64,000 nucleotides of DNA from Cymodocea nodosa. Its lineage: Eukaryota > Streptophyta > Magnoliopsida > Alismatales > Cymodoceaceae. A model generated the notes under the pieces. It did no database searches, had not been told where the DNA came from, and was given only the letters and a program-made list of their open reading frames with translations. The stretch lies in contig CM072338.1 of the NCBI GenBank assembly GCA_036874045.1, positions 20,358,501 through 20,422,500 of the forward strand. The letters are read 5' to 3'. Below are positions 9,700 through 21,900 of the stretch, piece after piece. Within the stretch, counting starts at the first letter, position 1. Every line of letters starts with the position of its first letter. The translations under genes were made by a program, and so were the position numbers.

Positions 9700-12600
9700 G
9701 CCGCCACTGGATGGATAGATTTTATCTACATACATCGCTTTTTGTTTTCTTGTTTTTTAAACTTTGTGGACCGCACACAACAGCCAACTTGCCCATGGAG
9801 GATATTCAGATATATAAAAGGTTTGATCGATATTACATCATCATGTATAGGATAAGTGAACTTCAGTCAATTACGCATTTGGTTGAATTGATATCTCATA
9901 TATGTTTATGAAAGCTCGGTCCGAGCTTTATTTTGCATATATTTATCTGAAATAATTTTGCACGTATTACTGAACGAAAGTGTTGAATTAAGAAAAGGAT
10001 GCGTCTGCCTTGTCGATTATTAATTTCTTCCACCAATGGTACGGACTTGACCGGGTTCGCAGTCGTGGGACCTTCCTTTCCACAAAGACGCGCGACTCCC
10101 GTCTGGCCCGCCAGCGGTTTAGGTGACCTGCCTGGGAATATTATTGCGTGGGGGATTGATGCAAGTGATTGTATACCATTCGATGACGAAGAAGATTCAA
10201 TACTTTCTCGCCGTGAAGGCCAGGCGCTACCAACTGGTTGTGTACTGTTACAGTCGTTCGCTTGTACTCGCTAGCGTGAACCAGCGTTACTTGTGGGTCT
10301 GCGGCCAGCGCGCGTGTTGTCTATAATTCTAACCACATGTTCATCCGCCGTCTCCATTTGCATACGTGTGTTTGTGACCCGCCGTGGTTGATGGTTCACC
10401 AACCGGCTTCCTTTTTTATTCAAATTTAATTAATATCGTTGGTTTTCTTTCGCTGAGTTACAGGTATATATATATATATATGTGTGTGTGTGTATGTCCC
10501 TTACAGATTTATTAGTCAATTCTGATATTTCCTTTGTCAACAAACGCACACACATATATATACAATCGACGTAGTGCTCAAGGACCTAATTCGATCACCT
10601 TATAATTCCTCGTCTCATTTACATATATTAATTTATCACGTACCGCCGAAAAACCATCGTCAGCGATCACTGTCCGTGTTTACATGTATACATGCCCATC
10701 TATTTTATTATTCTACCAGCTAGCAGTGGTTCCCTGATTTGTACAGTTTTTTTTCATGTGATGGATTTAAAGTGTACAGGTTAGAAATTATTGCTATTAT
10801 TATTCATTGTTAGATACAATAATAGACTCGATTCTTTATTGTTGTTTCGTTAAGTTTATTAATCCAAAGTCACGGATGCGTACGTGCTCTTTTCACGCGA
10901 TATTAAAAGTTAAAAGTTACGCATGTACGTACTAAATAGGCGCGTTTTGTTCCAAGATTACCGAATAAATAAACAGTTAAATATTTTAGATGCATATATT
11001 AAATTTATGCGTCACAAAAATTCTATCGGTCTCATATTCTTTCCTTTTATTTTGCATGGAAAGTTGAAAAACCTAAATAAATTAAAAATATGCATGAATT
11101 ATATATCAAAAATATGAGATAAGTAAATAGAGAAGTGAGAGAGATATCCCACCAAAAGTAGTTGTTTAAGAAATGTTTAGGATCGAGGGAAAGATAGTTC
11201 GTGGTTATCAAGACCGACGGCACCACGGAAAACGAAAAATGAAGAAATGGCTCACATGCACGGTGACGTGGCTTACATGTGATGAATGAATGTGTCGCTG
11301 GATCGTCTGACCTATTGTAGTATGTCCTAGTACTGTAGTAGAGAACATGCGGGCTAAGGTGGAAATTCAAACAACATAATAATGGAGGCCAACAATGAAT
11401 TGGAATCGGGAGCAGCGATATTACATACATTATTGATCGGCCTAACTCCATGTCATGTCAACTGTCCTAATTAGACTCTGCCTGACTTGTACACGCATGA
11501 CATCTAAATGTTGAGTACATTGATAGCGACAACCAAGATCGATGCTTGGACAAATCTAAATGGACGCCGTCAAGGTCGTCATCGTGGAAGAGGAAGATGT
11601 CGGGCATGGTGGTGTAATCAGGGAAGTCACTTTTATTTATTTCATGTACTACGAATTAAATCGCATAGACTTTATACATCAGTCATAAAAATTTAATTTC
11701 AACCGTGTAATTAAATGTGATCGTTCTTGTAGATGTATTGCTTAAAATTTTACTGCCAATTATTTATTCACCTAGTCCATATTTTGTTGACTTTAAAAAT
11801 CTAAACATCACGCGAGCAACGTTTTTTAAATGTGTCCAATTAGAACTCCACACTCGTTACTTAATTAGCATTGAATTTAAATACATAGAAACTTCCGCTT
11901 TTCATTCGAAGACTGTTTGTTTAGAATTCGATAACTTGATTGTTGGATTTTATAAATACATCGTAACACATAATCAAACCTATTGAATAATCTGTTATTA
12001 TTGAGTTGTTGTGTCTATTTTAGTTTTTATTAAATTACTATATATAGTTGTAAGGTATTTTGTTTGTAGTCAGGTCAAGTCTTAAGTTATTATCTAATTT
12101 ATGTCTATTTTAATAAATTTCATTAGCAATGTTTTATAGTGTGACTGGTTAGTTTTTCAAATTTATTATACGTCGACGATTTAATTTTATTTAGATGTTT
12201 GATTTATACAATTGATATAAATTCTATTTATGCATAGAGAAAATAAGGAAAATGAAAATATTGAAATTGAATCCTAAACATTTATTGGATATAAATGTAT
12301 ATTTCATTTTCATCTTATTGATCGTAATGTTCAGAAAACAATGATAAATTATTTTTTTTATGAATTTTGTATAGAGATAAAAAAGAAAAAAAAAATGAAA
12401 GGATTGCATAAAAATTTATATTTAAAAAATAGTAAAATCTAAAAAAATCTAATTATATTGAAATGTAACGAAGATTCTCATTTTATTGAAATTTAACCTG
12501 ATGCATATTAAAACCATAACCTAGTTTCTATTAAAGTATAATATAAAATTATCTTATTCGTTTTTTATGCATGATAATTGTCTAAAAAAATTATCTAAAT

Positions 12601-12800
12601 ATTTTTATATGCTTATCATAACTTTTTTTAACTTTTAAGTTGAAATTTGAATTTTTTTTTGGTTATTTTCAAGTTTAGATTTTATTATTATCTGTCACGT
12701 AAAAATACACAAATATTAGAAAATAATACACTTTACGTCATTTTTATGCACTTTTTCGTTATTTTCCGGATGAAAAAAAATCCCCTCCAATTCAAGCGAA
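9700..12800. other. Divergent spacer between the Cys-rich gene and RecQ
   Basis: No gene was recognised. It contains a (TA)n(GT)n microsatellite near 10462-10495, and a segment at 12540-12660 that resembles 38480-38600 in the RecQ intron. Short open frames at 9999-10326 and 11047-11451 look like chance. The last few hundred bases should include the RecQ promoter. Confidence 0.5.
12540..12660. repeat. AT-rich repeat shared with 38480-38600
   Basis: Shared words in order: ATGATAATT, GCTYATCATAACTT, then TTTTAAGTTGAAATTT followed by a T run. The second copy lies about 26 kb away inside RecQ intron 14. Probably fragments of one mobile element; class unknown. Confidence 0.55.
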
Positions 12801-12825
12801 TCTCCATTTCCCTCTCCCATAAAAC

Positions 12826-12840
12826 GCGTTTAGGCGGGAG
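12826..12840. promoter_or_regulatory. Possible E2F-type site upstream of RecQ
   Basis: ACGCGTTTAGGCGGGAG contains GGCGGGA, the core of E2F sites, about 150 bp before the RecQ ATG; a second CCCCGCC lies near 12849. Many plant DNA replication and repair genes are controlled by E2F (general knowledge). Motif match only. Confidence 0.3.
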
Positions 12841-12983
12841 CTTCCACTCCCCGCCTCATTCTTCTTCTCCCAAAAACCTCCCGTCTCGTACTGAACGGTG
12901 GCTCTTCTCCCTCTCTCTCTATCTCTCTCTCTCTTGCATCGGTTTTCTTTCTACCTCCTTCCGCTCGGTCCGGCGATCCGGCG

Positions 12984-15900
12984 ATGCGCCGGGATATGCA
13001 CTCCGTCCTTAAGGTAGTTACCATTCCCTAATCGAAGCAAACCATGCCCCCCTTTTTTTTGGAAATCAGGTGGTGGTGTTTCTGAAAGTCGTCGTAATCT
13101 TCTGCTTTGTCTGTCGACAGAAATTCTACGGGTACGACCGGTTCCGTCCCTACCAGAAGGAGGTCATTGAGGAGGTATTGAATGGGAGGGATAGCCTTGT
13201 TGTCATGGCTACTGGTAGCGGCAAATCTTTATGGTATGTCGTTAACTTCTGCAACCTCGAAAGAATCACATCTATCCTTCTGGTATTGTTGGTTTACGTC
13301 GATCACGGTTCGTAGCATTTCTACGATGGAATTATCAAGTGCGTGTTCCTGATGCTGATGTGACATATCTAGACGGTAGTTGTTTGATATGGACCTCGAC
13401 CACTTGTAGCAAGCTAGGCTGTGGGTGTTACAAGGACCGAAGATGCCAGGGTTTTATTGTAAAGTGACGTTGTTGGAAATTTGCTAGAGTTTTTTGTTCC
13501 TGAAAATTTAGTTGGAGATAATCAGTCCAAGTTATCTCATGCAAAATGGTTTCCTACGAACTATGACGAAGATAGTAAATTTGTTAGATTCTGTTATCCT
13601 CTGTATTTTAAGCAGGGATCTCTTTCACCTCTTCTCTGAAATAAGATAAGCACAGTAAAAGGCGAGAGGTGGATAGAATGATTGCTGTTCATTCCTTACT
13701 GGAAGGGTTACAAGACAAAATATATAAGTCAAGGAAACAAACTAATGATAGTTGCGGAACAGACCATGACTATCACCTAGAAATAGAAAAAACAGAAAAA
13801 ACCAACAAGAAAACTAACAATACAAGATTACAACTAAAGGGGTATATCTTAACAGCACCCTTTAAACGAAAGTGGTGAGTCAACCACTTGAAGTTTGCTT
13901 TTGATTTGAGCTAGGCGTTTAGGAAGTAGCCCCATGGTGAAAATGTTGGCAGGCTGAAGAGTACTGGAAGCAAGACACTTCTGATACCATGAAATAAGAT
14001 GAGCACGGTGATGGCGAGAGGTGGAAAGAATGATTGCTGTTCATTCCTTAGACAAAATATATTAGTCAAGGAAACAAATTAATGATAGTTACGGAACAGA
14101 CCATAACTATCACCTAGTAATAGAAAAAACCAGCAAGAAAACTAACAATACAAGATTACAACTAAATGGGTATATCTTAACATTCTCCAGATAGTTTGCA
14201 ATCATCAAACATCTCCATTATCTCCTTAAATAGTAGGAAAGAGCAGGAGAATAATGCAAGAATCAGGAGATTGTAGTGGGGTTCACTTGTGAAGGATGAG
14301 ATAACGCACTCCATGGAAGTGCACAACATGAAAGTGACATGAATGCAACGGTATTGGAGATGACATTCTGTTGAGTCTTATCTGGTAGGCATGCAAATGG
14401 GGTAGGCTGTGGAACTGGATAAGTCTTACTCATTATCTTAACAAGAAAGGAGTCGGAGTGCAGGATGTTTATTTATTATATTTTCTGGCCATGTCATCAT
14501 CATTATTCGTAAAATCAATGGTGAATTGATAGGGTATTGGTTAAAAGTGTAAGGAAGATCATTACACAAGAACTCATAAAATATATGCATTTGTAAATTC
14601 AATATTATGATATAAACAAGAAATAGTTTTGATATTGTAGGGATATATCTAGAGGGTGAGCTTTACACAGCACCAAGGTTTCTCCATCATGACTTGCAGC
14701 TCTTCGGTTAAATTCTCAGGAAACAACTTCTTTTATGAAGGCAGGACATTGTATAATTGGATTCTTCCCATACCTTACAATGGTAGGAGGCTCATACACT
14801 GAATTTTCCCTTTTATCAGGGATGCATCTAATCTAGAAAGAAATGAAATGCTTGATGATTGCTCAAATACTCAACCAGGGTTTGTGATATTGGCAAATAA
14901 AAAGTAATGAATTTGTTGGTACTTGGATATTCAACATGGAATTAAACACCAACACATTAATGAAATATCACTAAAATGTGTTGGTTTTTGACTTGTCAAA
15001 ATGACATTGAAGACAATGTTGGCATGGCAGTTTAATAGCAAAATGTGATTTCCTTTACAATATTTTATCGACATGACTCCAACATAATGAAATTTTATTG
15101 TCTCGTGTTCATTTTTCAAGTTACTGAAGTCTGAGATGAAATTGAAGTTTAATACCTTAAGTCAAAGTACTATTCCATTTTGTTAGAGAAGTTGTTGCAG
15201 GTTTGTCCATTGATTTCATTTTGGGGTTTCTTGTGTACACAACTTGTTCTTTTGTATCAAATTGAATGATCAAACATGGTCATTTGCTGCCCCCAAGTGG
15301 CTATATATAGTTGTGGAGAAAGGCCAAGTGATTTATTTCCATGAATTATACATGACAGGGGGTTATTACAACACATCTATCAATACTTAACTTAGGTGGA
15401 CATTATCTGAGGGAGCATGGGTGAGTGCATTTATCTTCATCGACATACATAACCTGTAGCTGAAATTACAAGCATGTAACTAACAGATCAAAAAGTAGTG
15501 GTTGATTTTATGTGAGTCTTCATCCTTATTTCAAGTCAATAAGGCCCACCTAGAAGTGCCCTTTCTATTTGTTCAACTGTGCAAATAAAGATCATCACCA
15601 TTATCTGGCATACAAGCTGCAATCACCACCATTAATAAAGATCCATTTAGATTTCATAAATGAAAAATATGCAATATATTGCAATTCCATCAACAACAAT
15701 TTATGTTGCGGTATGTGTAGTAGTAAGGAACTGAACTTTGGTTTTATGTTAGATTAGACATCAATCCAATCAAAAAAGAAAATGAATCAGACTTCAATGG
15801 AAATCTTGTTGGAAGTTTAGTAAAAACCAAAAACACAAAAGTCTGTGGAAAATGGCTAAAATATTGTAATTTTGGTTTGAAAATTTAGTTGGAGCTAAAT

Positions 15901-18900
15901 TAAGCAATAACTCACATCAATGAATAATTAAAAAGAATCCTCATAACAATATGCATTTGAAACTAATTTGGCAACATATACAAAAAGTTAAATGCATAAT
16001 GAATGTGAACAATAATAATAATTTTATTGAAGTCTGATACCATGTGGAATGCTTTGCTTGTTCAAATTGTTTCTCATTGTTGGATTGCATTATCTAAATG
16101 TTTGTTGATGAATTTCATATTTTCTTTACAATACAAATATTTCATGATATGTGAGTGTGGTACATTTCATATTGTAGAAGGAATTTGTGGTATTGTGATG
16201 ATCTGGAATAAAATAATAAAAATACTTAAACAACAATCCAAAATAAAAATAGACCTATTGATAAAACATCAAATCTAAGCATTAAAACATTATATCTACT
16301 TAAAAAGCAAGAGGCAAGAGAAATAAAAGGATCCTAAGAGATGTGAAAAGTGCTATTGGAAGTGTGGAATTGAGAGAAGTTGCCTTGTTGGAATGTTAAG
16401 GGACATAGGTCAAGAATGTGAGGCAATTGTTGGATTCTTCATTCTTGATTGCTGGATGCTTGAGAAGAAGAAAAGAATGGTGGTTGGGTACTTCTGTTCT
16501 AGGAAGATAATAAAAATAGATCTATTGATAAAACACCAAATCTATGCATTAAAATCTCATATCTGCTTAAAAAACCAAGAGGCAAGAGAAATAAAAATGA
16601 TCCTATGAGATATGAAAAGTTTCATGTAATGATTTTTGTTGTTAACACAATAATCGTAAATTTCACATTTATAAATTTTTTCCAAGTGCACGATGTCTAT
16701 TGTATCAAGCAGTGCAAATATGGGTCATCTCCACAAGGATTTTAATTTGTTGTATCTAATGATATATTGAATGAATACAAGTTTAACTACAGAAATTTAG
16801 TCATTATTAGACATTCAAACCAAAGAATAAATTATTGAATTTGTGGCACAAAAATATTATGAAGGGTGGCAAGGTGAGAGAAGCATGAGGTAGAGAAATT
16901 TGCATTTTTTTACTAAACCTCCCAACCAACTAGGACTTCTTCTAACATCAATTCACACCACCTTTGAGTAGATTTTAATCCACTAAAAGGAAGAGTAAAT
17001 GGCTATTATCAGAGATTCAAAATAGGTGCCAAAATCTAAGAGAATATACATAAAAAAAAACATACAATCTCAATCAATACAATCTGAAGTTTACATTCCG
17101 TCACTTCAACAAGTGTGCATGCATTCACACTTAATATTATCTACTAAATTTATGTGCAACTACCACATGAATATGGTCATAATTATAGCAAGGAATAGTC
17201 ATTCACAATCAAGTAAAAACTATATTAAGTTAGCTATTGTTAGGCATATACATAAACATTACATATGCACAAGATTCTATTTACATAATTACAAGTTTTC
17301 ACCATTGTTTTATATTAAAATCTAACAATAAAATGCTGTAATTACCACTACTCTTACTCTTAATGTAACATGCAAGAACACACAAACAAGATCCACGACA
17401 ACAAGTGAAAACAAAACAATCAACACATATAACAAATAACAACTACCTATGCTCATGTTACAACACAATTTAACACAAACTAAGCATAAGGATCTCACTC
17501 AAGTCTTCTTATACCTTTGAAGCAATTCTACTCCAACTTCATGTGCTCCCTTGAAGATGTTTTCCACCTCAATTCAGTAGCTTCAATGGTTGTCACTCGT
17601 TGGAATTCTTCCCTTGAGATGCACATTCTTTAGGCTAAATTGGAGTGGCCACCTTTATCTCAAGTTCCTCAAACTTTGCACAAACAACTCTTTCTAGGGA
17701 TGGAATACTAGTGTCTCCTCAATCCACCAATATCTTCAACTTGATTCTCCCAAAGAGGCTGTCTACTTCACTATGAAGCTTTGAACGTGGATCTCTTTGC
17801 AAGAGAATGGAGGTCGAAGCAAAATGGGGGGAAGACGTCAAGACCCTTGACTCACCATATTGCATATAGTTGGTTGCTCAAGCTTGGAAGGAGGGAATGA
17901 GAGAAGAGAATGGAGGACGTCTTTGCTATTTTGGAGATAGAGAATGGTTGCCCTTGTGCGTGGGGTGAGATGCCTCCAACGAGAATGACTTGGCATCTTT
18001 ATAGTGAGATTCTAGATCTAAATCTAGAATCTCAAAAGTGCTTTAGATGATTCTAAGGAAGATCAATGACCCTCATTTTTTCATGCTTTACTTTTCCTTT
18101 TGATAACCACTTACAAATAATGTTAAATGTCACACTTTAAATGAAACTTGATAACTAATACAATAAACGTGTGGCATGTATAAGGAATATTAAATTTGTA
18201 CTAAAAATATACATACATGTAATAATTATCAATTGATGACATTTACATGTATGAGAAATTTAATTCATAATTCATTTACATGGAAGTAATGTTGTGTGTT
18301 GCTAAATGAAATTCATCCACAATGAATTCACTCTTATGGTGATGTTGTCAAGATAAATGTGTTACATGCATAAGATTTTATGAATTTAAAAATCATTAGT
18401 TGCATATCTCATGAAATCAATTCTACAATTAACTATGATCCTACGTGTGGGTTATTTGATGTGATGCAACTAGAATAGTGATAAATTTGTACATTTTTCC
18501 AACACTTAGTTCATTTGACATGCAATAGTCTCAAACATAGTTTACATGTAATCTCATTCAAAAACATATATTTAACACAGTTAAGTTCATAACTATTGTG
18601 CAATAATATTTAATAAAATGCACAAATTCTATCTCTACATGCCACTGAATTGAACATATGATACCCGAGCTTTGAAGCATCAATGGGACATTAAGATTCT
18701 TTGCTTTTGTCAATGGACCTCACCACTTCCTGTTGTGTTCTTAATCCTTGTTAGTTGTCTTTCACTTTCATTGGTTCCATATTACTAATAACTTATTCAT
18801 TTTAAAAATTACACCTAATAAAAATAATTTAATCCATTTAGCAGTGAGAGTTAATTTTTTATATAAAACCATAGTTTTAGTGGTTTTCACTGAAAATATT

Positions 18901-21900
18901 ATTTGATTGAAGGATTATTTCATGTCATCAGAAATTCAGAATATAATGAAAGATGTGTGGTATCTGTTTTTCCATTCCCAAAATGGTAAAATACAGAGTC
19001 ATTTCCTGCTCGTTTATGCTTTTTTTTTTATATGATTGTTATTTCATTTTTTGCCATCTCTATAGTCTCTTCTGTTATTTACTTCCATAAACTCCAAACA
19101 GCTACCAGATTCCTCCACTGGTCAGTGAGAAGACTGCAATTGTCATCAGTCCTCTTATTTCTCTTATGCAAGATCAGGTATGATGCTTATAATATGACTT
19201 TATAAGTTGCAAAATATAATATAGATCATCTTTATCTCTCAAAATAGACCCTTTCTTAATTTGTTTAAATTCAACATGACAGGTTATGAGCCTGAAAGAG
19301 AGGGGAATCAAGGCGGAATATATTGGAAGCACACAAACTGGACAGAGTATATACTCCAATGCTGAAAGTGGTTATTTTGATCTGCTGTACATGACACCTG
19401 AGAAGGCTTGCTCACTTACTGAAAGGTACAAAAGGATAAAAGAACATAAAAATCTGAAGTTATCATTATGGAAATAGTAATTGCTATCATCATCTTTAGG
19501 AATTTGGGTGTCATCAAAATCTATATTACAACTCCCACTGAATAGAAAGAAAGTAGAGCTCTTATATCTTGTTTCCATCCCACTCTGTTAATAATATATC
19601 CAAAGCATTCAAAGTATTAACTAAAAACAACTGGGCATGAAACACATTTCATGATGGAAAACCTTTTATTATTCTGCAGCCAAATATTCCAGAAGCTAGC
19701 CAACCATAACATCTTGAGCATTTTCTTCTTACACTTAGGCTGGATACTATTTGTTTGCTTGACTCACAAAATGATGCTTCAAGCCACCAAGTGATGACCT
19801 AAGTCTTCGTTTTGAAAACAGTGAGGCAACCAATTTATTGATAAACAAATACAAGAAAAGGGGAGGAGGGAGATGCACAAAAGCAAGACAGATACAAGCT
19901 AGATCAATACTAGAAAAGGACATAATCTAAAAGAAACGGCAGTTCTTAGGAAGAACTGAAGGAAAGAAAAGAAAACAGATGAAAATTATTATAAAGATGA
20001 CATCTATCTTCTCAAAGCATGGCAAGAGATGAGTCTTTGCTGGAGTTTGCCAGCTTTCAGTCCAAGATCATCCAATTCAATAATACCATCTAGTGTCTCA
20101 TCCCATCTTAACCTTCTCCATCTTCATCATCATCCCAAGAAACAAGCTCCTAAAAAATCATACATCATTACATTTATACCTAATATTCTCCAAATCCCCA
20201 ATACCTATTAGCTATTGTTGAGGTTATTATGTAGGAGAGAAGAAACTTCTATGCATAAAACAATGGAAGTTTCAAACAGATTATGGAATTATAATGCATA
20301 ATCATGAACTCTTCTCATCCTTGTTACCTTGCCTGACTTTGAGATATGTGGTTAGATTGATCCGTTATTCCATCTTTGATAACATATTCTATGGGAACAT
20401 TATTCCTTTGTTCAATTCTTTTAAGATAATCGTAATGTATTTATTCATGGAAATGGTGTTTTTTTCAAAAATTTGTAGGTTTTGGGCAAACTTGTTGACT
20501 GCAGGTGTTTGCTTGTTGGCTGTTGATGAGGCACATTGCATATCTGAATGGGGACATGATTTCAGGTGACTTTTTGACACTTGAGTAGTTTTACAATCTT
20601 AATCCATAATGATTCTTTATTTCATTCCATGTTTCTATTCTAAGACTAAAGTTCAATATGCTTCTTGGAAATTGGAATCTGTCCTAAGTGCATGGGTAAG
20701 TGCCCACTAGCTTGTGCTTGCTGTCTCAAGCAATAATGATTGAACGTCTTATATGTCAATTTTTTATAGTTTCAAGAATTTTAAACTAAGCTTCAAACCA
20801 AGATATTAGTTGGACATGTGATCTTTTTCTGACATTGCAATTCTCTCATATTCATACTAAATTACAAGTTTGTCTTTCTTCCTGGATCAAATAAAGGACA
20901 ACCATAAATAGGTTGTATCATAGAACATCAAATTGGAAACCTGCTCTTGGAAGTTGTTTATTCTACACTATTTCTATTGCAATAGTATTTTGAAACCTGC
21001 TCTTGGAAGTTGTTTATTCTACACTATTTCTATTGCAGTAGTATTTTGAAACCTGCCTTGTGTTTGTTAGTTTAGATGCATGACTAAATTTGCATGCTTA
21101 TTTTCTTTTCAAAATTATTCACTTGTCTTCATCAAATGGCATTGAGTATATTTTATTATGTTAATTTTTTTACTTTGAACATTTCTTGTAATATTATGTT
21201 AAAAGTAAGAATTTTCATTAGTGTGAGATGCAACCATCTTAATACTTTCAAAACTGTATAAAATGCATTTTCTCATGTTGTAGGTAATTTTTTGACATGA
21301 ATTTTATTCAAAATATATTTTGAAAGTAGCTTTTAAACTTTTTCACTATTCATTTCTTTATTCTTTTCCCAGGAAAGAATACAAACAGTTAGGAAGTTTA
21401 CGTGTTTTCTTTCCAGATGTGCCCTTCATTGGCCTAACAGCAACTGCCACTGAGAAGTAGGCTAAACCTTACCTTTTTTTATATGCTCTAGTTTTTTTAA
21501 TTGTATACTGAATATATTTGTGCATCAATATATAATTAGTAAAGGACTGCAGAGTCTTTTATCAGATGGTATAACCAAAGTAATTAGGGTGAAAAGTGGT
21601 CTCATTGTGTCACTCCTTGAAAATGTCCAGGGCCCGATTGGTGAAAATACATGCATTACATGATAATAATGATTTATTTAATTAATTAGATAATGTAATC
21701 AAAAGCTATAAAAACTATAATGCATAGAAAAGTACAATATTGATGAATATGCTTTATATTTCCTTTTAATCATATTATACAATACAAATAAAGAGGGTAA
21801 TGTATAGTTTCTTTTGCATGTGTTGAAAATGTGAAAAGAGATAGAAATAGGATTTTCATGACAAACTCATGAATGCAAAATGAGATAACAAACTCACATA

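Larger units (their letters stand above)
13234..19101. other. RecQ intron 2 (5.9 kb), TE-rich
   Basis: The donor GTATGT follows the Walker A exon and splits the cysteine codon of SLCYQIP. The intron contains the complete TRIM at 13632-14187, a Copia-like primer-binding site and LTR edge near 16032, a direct duplication near 16241/16510, and AT-rich noncoding sequence up to 19.1 kb. A segment near 16680-18000 (CAAGTGCACGATGTC… and following) resembles noncoding LTR-retroelement sequence but I could not define its borders. Confidence 0.75.

Noticed and set aside
9999..10326. Possible small gene downstream of the Cys-rich promoter.
   Set aside because: Two overlapping frames of similar length, no recognisable domain and no clear splice or promoter context.
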